From Flavobacteriales bacterium (GTDB lineage: Bacteria > Bacteroidota > Bacteroidia > Flavobacteriales_D > CANHHI01): a DNA stretch of 12,071 nucleotides. The stretch lies in NCBI GenBank assembly GCA_947460225.1, contig CANHHI010000037.1, positions 1 through 12,071 of the forward strand. The letters are read 5' to 3'. The notes below the pieces were generated by a model. That model did no database searches. It was not told the DNA's origin and saw only the letters and a list, made by a program, of their open reading frames with translations. Both the position numbers and the translations under genes were made by a program. Shown in pieces: positions 1 through 6,600 of this stretch; position 1 is the first letter of the stretch, and each line of letters opens with the position of its first letter.

Positions 1-1
1 A

Positions 2-187
2 GTGGATAACATTCAAGCGAAAAAGCCAAATCTGACCAGCATAAAAGGCGGAAAAGGAAAAACCAGCACGGTGCAAACGGTGAATGTGCAGAAAATGATA
101 GAGGCTACAATGCCAACGGTAGGTTTTACACCTAGAACACCTAATGAAGCAGGACCTTGTGATAATGGTTGTCGTCGTTTTTTCTAA
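2..187 (+). CDS. C-terminal part of a small protein with an IKGG motif and a Cys-bearing tail (5' end off the window or GTG start)
   Basis: The reading frame is open from the second base to a TAA at 185-187. The only early initiation codon is a GTG at position 2, so the true start is probably upstream of the window. The visible 61 residues are polar and have no membrane segment. LTSIKGG lies at residues 11-17. Counting back from the double glycine, Leu is at -7 and Ile at -4, as in double-glycine leaders of exported peptides and Bacteroidota RiPP precursors. The following 44 residues are rich in Thr and Lys and end in CDNGCRRFF, with two cysteines three residues apart. The peptide reading is inference: no modification enzyme or transporter is visible, and it could equally be the tail of a larger protein. 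The next gene starts 31 bases downstream on the same strand with no terminator between, so the two are probably co-transcribed. Confidence 0.5.
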   Translation: MDNIQAKKPNLTSIKGGKGKTSTVQTVNVQKMIEATMPTVGFTPRTPNEAGPCDNGCRRFF

Positions 188-218
188 ATGTTTTATAAAC
201 TATTAAATCTAATGAATT

Positions 219-1610
219 ATGAAAAATTTAGAGAAAAAAAACTGGTGGAAACTCGGCGTAGGGGTGCTTAGCATCGTGGGTATGAATATTGCCAATAAAA
301 TAGTTTATAGGCTATTTGAGCAACATGAGTACATGGGATTTGTATTAGATATTTCCGTGTATCTTTCTTTGAGCCTTTTGTTTTATGCAATTGTTTCGGG
401 AAGTTGGCAAAAAGCAGTAGATAATGTAAAAACGGATTGGGCAAATATTGTGCAGGATAAAAAAGGAGCTAGGCTTGCTTTTATTTTCATCACATCTTTA
501 TCTTTGTTAATTGGGTTTTTTCTAGGTACTGCGGCAGAAAAGATAGAATTTTCATCACGCTTTCCACTAATTGCTCTGCGTATTATTTTATATGGCATTG
601 CCAATTACATAGGATTAAAAGCATTTTTAAGACTTACGGCGCAACCACTATCTAATATTATAGGGGTATTGGTATTTGCCGTGGTGAATTCTTTAATGGG
701 TTATGTGTTAGGCGTTTCTATTGCAATTGTTGTTGCAAATTTACTGTGGTGTGTAGTTATAGGTTATTCCATTTTGGCAAAAAGCGAGGGATTTGCTATC
801 GTGTTTGCATCTGTGTTTTATGTAGGCGTAAGTTGTAATTTGGTTTGTAATTGCAATCGCTACAACATTGCAGGTTTTACCTTTGTTACAGAACCTGCTA
901 AGGGTTTAAATGAAACCATGGGCTTGCTTTTTGCACTCTTAGTGGCAGGCATGGCTTACTTGGCGCATTACTTTTACGAATATGCTTATGCGTATAGCTT
1001 GCCAATGCAGGAGGTTGTGGAGAAAACCAAGTTTGCGTATCAGCGCACGTGGGGCGGTAAGCCTTTGGTGATTGCGGAGCTTTTGCCTTTGCTGAAAAAG
1101 AACCGAGAAAATATCAAGATTTGGACTGATGCGGTGATTAGCAGAGAAGACTATGAAATGTCTCGCCGCATGTCTGCTGATGAGTCTTTTTATGGCATTC
1201 ATGGTTTTCAAAATGGCAAATGGCATAGGTTTGATGATGGTTTGCTCACGCACGGCGAGCATGCTACCAGCAACAACGATGGTCGTTTTCGTTTGAATTA
1301 CAATTGGCGAGCGGATAGGTATTTAATCAAGGTGATAGAAAAAGACAAGCTCTATGTTGGTATTTTCGCCATTGTGAATACGTTGGAGGAGGTTCAAAGT
1401 TATGGCAAGGCTTATAATTTCCATGCCCCGCCGAATGTTTTATCTCGTTGGACGAAGGCGCCTTTGTATTTTAGAGGTCAGTGTGCTTTGCTCTATGATA
1501 TTTCAACGGGCGAGGAGGCTTATATCCGCTATGACGTGATAAACCACCCCGATGGTTTTAGAAAATACGGCAGAGGATTTTCAAGCAAATCGGTTTACGA
1601 TAATGATTAG
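219..1610 (+). CDS. Hypothetical multi-pass membrane protein with a C-terminal soluble domain
   Basis: I do not recognise this 463-residue protein. The first ~260 residues hold about eight hydrophobic segments (roughly 12-32, 38-60, 86-106, 114-136, 146-165, 166-187, 191-207, 233-255). Before the last segment there is a loop with clustered cysteines (C206, C210, C212; pattern CxxxCxC). Residues ~260-463 are hydrophilic and rich in aromatic, Arg, Gly and His residues, including HGEH at 345-348 and several WxR/FR patches; this looks like a globular domain, but I can name no fold. There is no signal peptide distinct from the first membrane segment. The ATG at 219 is the first in frame after the previous gene and follows an A/T-rich leader without a Shine-Dalgarno site. 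The membrane half is much more AT-rich than the soluble half, which could mean a fusion or recombination. Association with the preceding small protein rests on adjacency and orientation only. Confidence 0.8.
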   Translation: MKNLEKKNWWKLGVGVLSIVGMNIANKIVYRLFEQHEYMGFVLDISVYLSLSLLFYAIVSGSWQKAVDNVKTDWANIVQDKKGARLAFIFITSLSLLIGFFLGTAAEKIEFSSRFPLIALRIILYGIANYIGLKAFLRLTAQPLSNIIGVLVFAVVNSLMGYVLGVSIAIVVANLLWCVVIGYSILAKSEGFAIVFASVFYVGVSCNLVCNCNRYNIAGFTFVTEPAKGLNETMGLLFALLVAGMAYLAHYFYEYAYAYSLPMQEVVEKTKFAYQRTWGGKPLVIAELLPLLKKNRENIKIWTDAVISREDYEMSRRMSADESFYGIHGFQNGKWHRFDDGLLTHGEHATSNNDGRFRLNYNWRADRYLIKVIEKDKLYVGIFAIVNTLEEVQSYGKAYNFHAPPNVLSRWTKAPLYFRGQCALLYDISTGEEAYIRYDVINHPDGFRKYGRGFSSKSVYDND

Positions 1611-1659
1611 CCAGCAGTAGCAAGTATCTATATTGATACGTTCGTGGAAGAACAACAGC

Positions 1660-1684
1660 AACCCCCAGCCTTAGGCTGGGGGTT
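1660..1684 (+). terminator. Strong hairpin, probable terminator between convergent genes
   Basis: A perfect 11-bp stem (AACCCCCAGCC / GGCTGGGGGTT) closes a TTA loop 49 bases after the stop of the membrane-protein gene. Only three T residues follow on this strand, so it is not a textbook intrinsic terminator. Its near-perfect symmetry and its place between converging genes suit a two-way terminator that would also stop transcripts of the Dcu gene arriving on the other strand. Confidence 0.6.
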
Positions 1685-1706
1685 TGCGTACAATGTCCGT
1701 TTTCAT

Positions 1707-1780
1707 CTGCACCTGCGGTGCAGGCTTTGTAATAGCTGGAATATCTTGCCTGCGAAGCAGATTAAATCAGGCTATGCCTG
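1707..1780. repeat. Cluster of short palindromes with three-base loops
   Basis: Three small inverted repeats follow each other: CTGCACC-TGC-GGTGCAG (1707-1723), CTGC-GAA-GCAG (1750-1760) and CAGGC-TAT-GCCTG (1768-1780). The last one abuts the Dcu stop codon. They share the words CAGGC and GCCTG, so alternative pairings are possible (1721-1725 with 1748-1752, or 1748-1752 with 1768-1772). A weaker 5-bp dyad, GTATC/GATAC, lies at 1624-1639. Possible roles are 3'-end stabilisation, extra termination, or a small dispersed palindromic repeat. Nothing here decides between them. Confidence 0.5.
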
Positions 1781-3112
1781 TTAATACATCAAACTTACCA
1801 GCAGAAAACCTGCCAGCACGCTTACGCCCACGCCCACAAGCCCGGGTATCATAAAACTGTGATTAAACAAGTACTTGCCAATGCTTGTACTGCCTGTTCT
1901 GTCAAAGCTAATGGTCGCCAAAAGGGTAGGGTAGCTGGGAATGAAAAAATCCCCATTTACCGCAGGAAACATAGCCAGCAAGTATGGCATGGGAATGCCT
2001 AGGGAAATACCCAGTGGCATCAAAGCACGCACGGTAGCCGCTTGGCTAAATAAGAGCATGGAGAGGATAAACAAGGCAAAGGCAAAAGTCCAAGGGTAGC
2101 TTTGCACCAAAGTGCCGAGTTGTGCTTGAATAAAGCCAAAATTTCCTTGAATAATGGTATCGCTCATCCAAACCACGCCAAAGATAGACAGCACCGCATT
2201 GCTACCTGCTTTAAACAGGCTTGCATTGGCAACTTCTGCGGAACTTGTTTTGGTGCTTAAAACCATCAGTGCCGCCGCAGAAAGCATCAGCATTTCTATG
2301 ATTTCCGCCATGCTTACTTTGCGCAATTCCTCACCCAACATAAAACTAGGTCTTATTTCTGGAAAAGAACCAAAAATCACCACCGACAAAACGGCTATAC
2401 CAAAAATTGCCACGGCAGTTTTAGCTCCTTTTTTGAGTTCTTGCACTTTGCCTTCGTTTTCTTCCAGTGCTTTGAGTTCAGCGGCGAAAACGGGGTCTTT
2501 GCATTTTTCCAAAAATATAGGATCTTCATGGAGGTTTTTGCCCAATTTAGAAGAAACCCAAGAACCAACAAGGGTGCCAATCAGCGTGGCAGGAACTGCT
2601 ACTTTGAGCACATCGCTTAAATCCAAGCCCATGGGACTCAATAAAGCGAGCAAAGCTACGGTTGCAGCTGCAATGGGGCTCGCCGTAATGGCAAGGTGTG
2701 CGGAAATAACCGCCATGCCTAAGGCTCTTTCTGGTCTGATGCGTTTTTTGGTGGCTACCTCCGCAATGACAGGCAAAATGGAGTAATTGATATGCGCTGT
2801 GCCCGCTAAAAAGGTAAAAATGTAGGTTACCAAAGGTCCTAAGAAACTTATTTTTTCGGGGTGTTTGCGCAATATCTTTTCAGCGAGTTGCACCAAATAA
2901 TCCATGCCACCTGCTGCCTGCATGGCAGCGGCGGCACTGACTACCGAAAAAATCATGAGCATCACATCAATGGGTGGGGTGGCTGGCTTTAAACCAAAGC
3001 CAATCACCATCACCGCTGTGCCTAAGCCACCCATCAAGCCCATGCCTATCCCACTCAACCGTGCGCCAATGAGGATAAACACCAACAACAGCAAAAATTG
3101 AAGAATAACCAT
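1781..3112 (-). CDS. dcuA: Anaerobic C4-dicarboxylate transporter, DcuA/DcuB family
   Basis: Inner-membrane carrier that exchanges C4-dicarboxylates (aspartate, fumarate, malate, succinate). At 443 residues it matches the family's usual 430-450. It is hydrophobic almost throughout, with a charged loop at ~188-230. Recognisable family stretches are PPIDVML (46-52), QAAGGMDYLV (65-74), the polar FLAGTAHINYSILPVIAEVA region (about 101-120), SQAATVRALMP (356-366) and FDRTGSTSIGK...NHSFMIPG (403-424). The GGxDYLV and SQAATxxALMP stretches are closer to E. coli DcuA, whereas the FDRTGST/NHSF end is closer to DcuB, so the A/B assignment is uncertain. The symbol follows the aspartase context. The ATG lies four bases after the asparaginase stop, which suggests translational coupling. 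It is the last gene of the aspA-ansB-dcu cluster, and hairpins follow its stop codon. Confidence 0.93.
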   Translation of the reverse strand: MVILQFLLLLVFILIGARLSGIGMGLMGGLGTAVMVIGFGLKPATPPIDVMLMIFSVVSAAAAMQAAGGMDYLVQLAEKILRKHPEKISFLGPLVTYIFTFLAGTAHINYSILPVIAEVATKKRIRPERALGMAVISAHLAITASPIAAATVALLALLSPMGLDLSDVLKVAVPATLIGTLVGSWVSSKLGKNLHEDPIFLEKCKDPVFAAELKALEENEGKVQELKKGAKTAVAIFGIAVLSVVIFGSFPEIRPSFMLGEELRKVSMAEIIEMLMLSAAALMVLSTKTSSAEVANASLFKAGSNAVLSIFGVVWMSDTIIQGNFGFIQAQLGTLVQSYPWTFAFALFILSMLLFSQAATVRALMPLGISLGIPMPYLLAMFPAVNGDFFIPSYPTLLATISFDRTGSTSIGKYLFNHSFMIPGLVGVGVSVLAGFLLVSLMY

Positions 3113-3116
3113 AAGT

Positions 3117-4172
3117 CTAGTATGTAAAGAATAATTTTTGCAAGTCTTCTCGGCTCATATTTTGAGACAAACCTAGCATGAGCAAAATTCTTGCTTTTTG
3201 CGGGTTCAAGTCTTCGCTCACCAGCGTGCCAAATTCTGTGTCGTTTACTTCCACGTTTAGGCTCACCCTACCGCTACCCACACGTGAAGCACGTACCACG
3301 GAAACGCCAGCTTTGGTAGCCAATTTGATTTGCTCGCCAAGGGCTTTGTTAAAATTGCCATTGCCTACGCCAGCCACTATAATGCCCGCTACTTTATTTT
3401 TCATCAAGGCTTGAATAGCAATCGGCGAAGCGTCCGCATAGCCATACACAATTTCCACTTTTGGCAAGGCATTTATTTTGCGAATGTCAAAAGCTGTTGC
3501 AGAGGTGTGTTTTTTGGTAATATCGTAGTTGAAAAATACTTGTCCGTCTTCCACACAACCCACTGGACCAAAGCCACCACCTTTAAAAGTTTCTACGGCT
3601 GTGGTGTGCGTTTTGGTAACGTCTCTGGCACTGATGATTTTGTCGTTCATCACCACCAATACACCTTTACCCATGCTCGCAGTATCTACGGCAACAGTTA
3701 CGGCATTGAATAAATTTCTAGGTCCGTCTGCGCTAATGGCAGTGCTACTACGCATAGCCCCAACCAAAATCACAGGTTTTGCTGTTTTTAATACTAAATT
3801 CAAAAAATACGCCGTTTCTTCTTGGGTGTCTGTGCCATGTGTTATGACTACTGCATCGGTAAGATTTTGGTCAAAAAGTTCTTGAATTCTTTTTGCCAAT
3901 TTTAGCCAGATGTCTATGCTCATGTCTTGGCTACCCACTTGCGATATTTGTTCGCCTTTTAGGGTTGCAATATTGTGTATTTCTGGCACGGCATTGAGCA
4001 AATTGTCAATGGGCAATTGTGCCGCTTGATACGCCGATGAAGTGCTTTGCGTGCCTGCGCCTGCAATGGTTCCGCCTGTTGCCAAAACGGTTACACGTGG
4101 CTTTTGGGCAAAAACGCCTTGAAAGCTGATGGCAACCACTAAAATTGCCGAGGTAAAAATGTTGGTTTTCAT
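3117..4172 (-). CDS. ansB: Type II L-asparaginase, exported
   Basis: Hydrolyses L-asparagine to L-aspartate and ammonia. The 351-residue protein begins with a Sec signal peptide (Lys at 2, hydrophobic core ~8-21, likely cleavage after FA at 21-22), so it should act in the periplasm or outside. All catalytic positions of the E. coli AnsB type can be seen: nucleophile Thr35 in ATGGTIAG, Tyr48, Ser81 in GSQDMS, the Thr114-Asp115 pair in THGTDT, and Lys187 in DVTKT. They match T12, Y25, S58, T89, D90 and K162 of the mature E. coli enzyme. SADGPRN (147-153) is another family signature. The export signal separates it from cytoplasmic type I enzymes; glutaminase side activity cannot be judged. It sits 27 bases after aspA behind an A-rich leader and four bases before the Dcu gene, so its product aspartate feeds the neighbouring transporter and lyase. 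Confidence 0.95.
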   Translation of the reverse strand: MKTNIFTSAILVVAISFQGVFAQKPRVTVLATGGTIAGAGTQSTSSAYQAAQLPIDNLLNAVPEIHNIATLKGEQISQVGSQDMSIDIWLKLAKRIQELFDQNLTDAVVITHGTDTQEETAYFLNLVLKTAKPVILVGAMRSSTAISADGPRNLFNAVTVAVDTASMGKGVLVVMNDKIISARDVTKTHTTAVETFKGGGFGPVGCVEDGQVFFNYDITKKHTSATAFDIRKINALPKVEIVYGYADASPIAIQALMKNKVAGIIVAGVGNGNFNKALGEQIKLATKAGVSVVRASRVGSGRVSLNVEVNDTEFGTLVSEDLNPQKARILLMLGLSQNMSREDLQKLFFTY

Positions 4173-4199
4173 GGTTTTAGGTTTTATAGTTTTTATTTT

Positions 4200-5597
4200 T
4201 TACTGAATGAATTTTGGATTGATCAGGTTTTCCATAGAAAACACCTCGTTCCATTTTTCTTGGGTGATGTATTTTTTTTCTACCACCACAATCTGATGCA
4301 CCGATTTTCCGCTTTGCAGTGCCTCACGTGCAATGCTTGCGCAAATTTCATAGCCCAATATCGGATTTAAAGCCGTAACAATACCAATGCTGTTCATCAC
4401 TTTTTCCTTGCAGGCTTCCACATTTGCGGTAATTCCTTTTACGCATTTGTCGGTCAAAGCGTGGCAAGCGTTGGTCATATAACTCAAACTGGTAAATAGG
4501 CTAAAGGCAATTACGGGTTCCATCACGTTGAGTTGCAATTGTCCCGCTTCTGCTGCCATGGTAATGGTCATGTCTGCGCCAATCACATAAAAACAAGTTT
4601 GGTTGACCACTTCGGGGATTACTGGATTTACTTTACCTGGCATAATAGAAGAACCCGGTTGCAAGGCAGGCAAATTGATTTCGCCAAAGCCCGTTCTCGG
4701 TCCAGACGACAAAAGACGCAAATCGTTGCAGATTTTAGACAATTTCACCGCACAACGTTTGAGTGTGCCAGAAATTTGTACATAAGCTCCTGTGTCCACC
4801 GTTGCCTCAATCAAATCGGGCGCAAGTTTTACGGGAATACCGCTGATTTTTGCCAAATGGGCAGTTACTTTTTGGGCATAGCCCTCTGGTGCGTTGATGC
4901 CCGTTCCGATTGCCGTAGCACCCATGTTGATTTCCGTAACCAATCTTTGTGCTTCTTGCATGCGTTCTACATCTTCGCCCAAGGTGGTGGCAAAGGCTTT
5001 AAATTCTGCGCCCAAAGTCATAGGCACAGCGTCTTGCAATTGCGTTCTACCCATTTTAAGCACTTGATTAAACTCTTTGCTTTTTTCAGCAAAGGCTTGT
5101 TGCAATAATTTGAGTGATTCTATAAAAATGCCTATTTTCTGATACAAAGCCAATCTAAATGCAGTAGGGTAGGCATCATTGGTGGACTGTGAGCAGTTCA
5201 CATCGTTATTGGGGTGCAAGTGTTCATATTCTCCTTTTTTGTGCCCCATAAACTCTAATCCAACGTTTGCAATTACTTCGTTGGCGTTCATGTTGCAAGA
5301 AGTACCTGCACCGCCTTGTATCATATCAGACACAAATTGGTCTATAAACTCTCCTTGTAAAATTCTATCCGCTGCATGGGCAATCGCCTCTGTTTTCTCC
5401 TTGCTCAAAATACCACAATCGTGGTTGGCAAGTGCCGCTGCTTTTTTCACCAAAGCCATAGCCTTGATAAACAAAGGTTCTTGGGATATTGCAATCCCTG
5501 TGATGTTGAAGTTTTGCAAGGCTCTATGGGTTTGTACGCCATAATAGAGGTGGTCTTGCAGTTCCAACTCTCCTAAAAAGTCATGTTCTTTACGCAT
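4200..5597 (-). CDS. aspA: Aspartate ammonia-lyase (aspartase)
   Basis: Cytoplasmic enzyme of the aspartase/fumarase superfamily that converts L-aspartate to fumarate and ammonium. The chosen ATG (5595-5597) gives 465 residues beginning MRKEHDFLGE, which lines up with the E. coli AspA N-terminus. An upstream ATG at 5651 would add 18 residues with no counterpart in the family. Superfamily signatures are GGAGTS (95-100), SQSTNDAYPT (136-145), MGRTQLQDAVPMTLG (182-196), GATAIGTG (226-233) and the flexible catalytic loop GSSIMPGKVNP (315-325) with the serine base at 316/317. ATAIGTGINAPEGY and AAEAGQLQLNVMEPV resemble aspartases more than FumC fumarases, although HPNNDVN (128-134) recalls the fumarase form. 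It is the first gene of a cluster with ansB and the Dcu carrier, consistent with using aspartate as a fumarate and nitrogen source. Confidence 0.95.
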   Translation of the reverse strand: MRKEHDFLGELELQDHLYYGVQTHRALQNFNITGIAISQEPLFIKAMALVKKAAALANHDCGILSKEKTEAIAHAADRILQGEFIDQFVSDMIQGGAGTSCNMNANEVIANVGLEFMGHKKGEYEHLHPNNDVNCSQSTNDAYPTAFRLALYQKIGIFIESLKLLQQAFAEKSKEFNQVLKMGRTQLQDAVPMTLGAEFKAFATTLGEDVERMQEAQRLVTEINMGATAIGTGINAPEGYAQKVTAHLAKISGIPVKLAPDLIEATVDTGAYVQISGTLKRCAVKLSKICNDLRLLSSGPRTGFGEINLPALQPGSSIMPGKVNPVIPEVVNQTCFYVIGADMTITMAAEAGQLQLNVMEPVIAFSLFTSLSYMTNACHALTDKCVKGITANVEACKEKVMNSIGIVTALNPILGYEICASIAREALQSGKSVHQIVVVEKKYITQEKWNEVFSMENLINPKFIQ

Positions 5598-5625
5598 AAT
5601 GAATGATTTATGAGGTTTTAAGCCC

Positions 5626-5646
5626 AAGCGAAATGCCTTCTCGCTT
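5626..5646 (-). other. Small hairpin in the aspA leader
   Basis: A 6-bp inverted repeat (AAGCGA / TCGCTT) with a nine-base loop lies about 30-50 bases upstream of the chosen aspA start. It would be part of the 5' untranslated leader if transcription begins upstream of it. It is short enough to be chance. Confidence 0.2.
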
Positions 5647-5680
5647 TGCATTTTTTCACAATGCTTATCTTCTAATCCTC

Positions 5681-5697
5681 ACATACTAAATGTATGT
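5681..5697. promoter_or_regulatory. Inverted repeat ACATAC-TAAAT-GTATGT, possible operator upstream of aspA
   Basis: A perfect 6-bp dyad with a five-base AT-rich spacer lies 84-100 bases upstream of the aspA ATG, where a promoter or operator would be expected. Its minus-strand centre, TACATTTA, is one base away from the Bacteroidota -7 consensus TAnnTTTG. It is followed by no T-run, so it is not a terminator. An operator role is inference from position and symmetry. Confidence 0.3.
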
Positions 5698-5779
5698 TCT
5701 GGGTTTCAGATTTCACCTTGCAAAAAACTGCTTTGCGATAAAACATTTCGCCATAGGCTTGGTTAATTTTTTTAAACAC

Positions 5780-5807
5780 AAAAAATGCCATGATATTATC
5801 ATGGCAT
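5780..5807 (-). terminator. Rho-independent terminator downstream of the NYN-domain gene
   Basis: A perfect 11-bp inverted repeat (ATGCCATGATA / TATCATGGCAT, one-base centre) spans 5785-5807. On the minus strand it is followed at once by a run of five more T residues (5784-5780) and then GTGTTT. It lies about 110 bases after the stop of the NYN gene and would separate its transcript from aspA. The near-zero loop means the middle A/T pairs must open in RNA. As DNA it is also a good 23-bp palindrome, so a second role as a protein-binding site upstream of aspA cannot be excluded. Confidence 0.65.
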
Positions 5808-5920
5808 GTATTACTAAACAAAAGGCACATATTATGTCTTTGCCAGTTTATTTGTTTTTGAACCGGACACCAGGGAATGAGATTATGCGCATTGCTGATG
5901 TTGTGTTTCATATACTTTAT

Positions 5921-6550
5921 CTAAACATGTTCGGTGTGGTCTAGCTTTCTAAATGCACTATCGCAAATATCCGCATAACGTGGGTCTATTTCGGCATCTG
6001 AAAACAGTAGATTTCCGTTACAAACATTCATCAGTTTGGAACTTGCTTTTTGTTTTCTTTCCTCTGTTTCGTACTCAAAATGGAACATCAACACTTTTTT
6101 ACCAAGTTTTTGCAAAGTTTGAACCAGTGGCACTAAACCGCCGTCTCCACTTACAATCACAACAATATCCAAGTTTTGCACGATACTTTGGTAGATTACC
6201 TCGCTAGCATACATCACGTCCACGCCTTTGGTGGAAACTTTTTCACTCAGGTGAAAAAAGCGCAAATCTATGCCCGCCCTCAATAGGTCAATATGCCTAT
6301 TTCTTTCAATTTCTAGGTGATTGATCTTTTGAATCTCCCTAGCGTGCCTGATACCTTCAAACCAAAATGCAGAAACAAGTTTTATTTCTGGGTTTGTCGT
6401 GTCAAGTTGCATATCATTTGCCCAATTCTCCAATAAACGGTGTATGGGGTCAAAAATAAGCCAGCCTCTTTTCTGCGTGTAGTAGTGTGTTTGTGCGTAA
6501 GAGAAATATCCCGCATCGTAAAAAACACCCATTTTAGAAAACAATTGCAT
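5921..6550 (-). CDS. NYN/PIN-like domain protein, putative ribonuclease
   Basis: The 209-residue protein has the acidic pattern of NYN (LabA/DUF88-like) domains, members of the PIN nuclease superfamily. Strand one ends in GVFYDAGYF with Asp12, a central KGVDVMYASEVIYQS carries Asp111, and IVVIVSGDGGLVPLV carries Asp136, followed by the GKKVLMF strand (150-156). These acids would hold the metal for RNA cleavage; the substrate is unknown. There is no signal peptide, so it should be cytoplasmic. Residues ~157-209 are a charged tail without a recognised domain. ATG at 6550 is used here; an internal ATG at codon 7 (6530-6532) would also keep the whole fold. The gene stands alone, with a candidate promoter upstream and a terminator downstream, and it lacks the antitoxin partner of toxin-type PIN proteins. 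Confidence 0.85.
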   Translation of the reverse strand: MQLFSKMGVFYDAGYFSYAQTHYYTQKRGWLIFDPIHRLLENWANDMQLDTTNPEIKLVSAFWFEGIRHAREIQKINHLEIERNRHIDLLRAGIDLRFFHLSEKVSTKGVDVMYASEVIYQSIVQNLDIVVIVSGDGGLVPLVQTLQKLGKKVLMFHFEYETEERKQKASSKLMNVCNGNLLFSDAEIDPRYADICDSAFRKLDHTEHV

Positions 6551-6588
6551 ACAAAAAATAGAATTAGGTGAATATCATAATTTTAGTA

Positions 6589-6596
6589 CAAAGTTA
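6589..6596 (-). promoter_or_regulatory. Candidate Bacteroidota -7 element (TAACTTTG) for the NYN gene
   Basis: The minus strand reads TAACTTTG, a full match to TAnnTTTG, the -7 element recognised by the Bacteroidota primary sigma factor. It lies in the 50-base gap after the oligopeptidase gene and would start transcription roughly 30 bases before the NYN ATG. No convincing TTTG -33 element was found at the usual spacing; the nearest TTG is only 12 bases away. Confidence 0.4.
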
Positions 6597-6600
6597 ATAA

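Larger units (their letters stand above)
5598..5920. other. Intergenic region: aspA leader/promoter and 3' end of the NYN gene
   Basis: 323 bases lie between the aspA start and the NYN-domain stop, both genes being on the minus strand. I see a likely terminator at 5780-5807, an inverted repeat at 5681-5697 and a weak hairpin at 5626-5646. No good TAnnTTTG promoter match could be placed for aspA. Open frames of 79 and 84 codons overlap here on opposite strands. Neither has a recognisable protein pattern and both run across the terminator palindrome, so I do not call them genes. Confidence 0.6.

Noticed and set aside
2154..2786. 210-codon plus-strand frame
   Set aside because: It lies wholly antisense to the well-supported Dcu gene, and its Ser/Thr/Ala-rich translation is typical of a shadow frame.
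4533..5108. 191-codon plus-strand frame
   Set aside because: It lies antisense to aspA, which has family matches along its whole length; no known pattern is seen in the antisense product.
4200..5597. Class II fumarase instead of aspartase
   Set aside because: HPNNDVN is fumarase-like, but GATAIGTGINAPEGY, QLQLNVMEPV and the asparaginase/Dcu context favour aspartase.
5598..5651. Longer aspA start at 5651 adding 18 residues
   Set aside because: The extra residues have no counterpart in aspartases, whereas the ATG at 5597 aligns with the usual N-terminus.
5785..5807. Fur-type iron box
   Set aside because: ATGATA/TATCAT symmetry recalls a Fur site, but the full sequence does not match the 19-bp consensus, and a T-run after it fits a terminator better.
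5672..5944. Overlapping open frames of 79 codons (-) and 84 codons (+) between aspA and the NYN gene
   Set aside because: They overlap on opposite strands, run across a terminator palindrome, lack recognisable protein patterns, and the plus-strand one enters the NYN gene.
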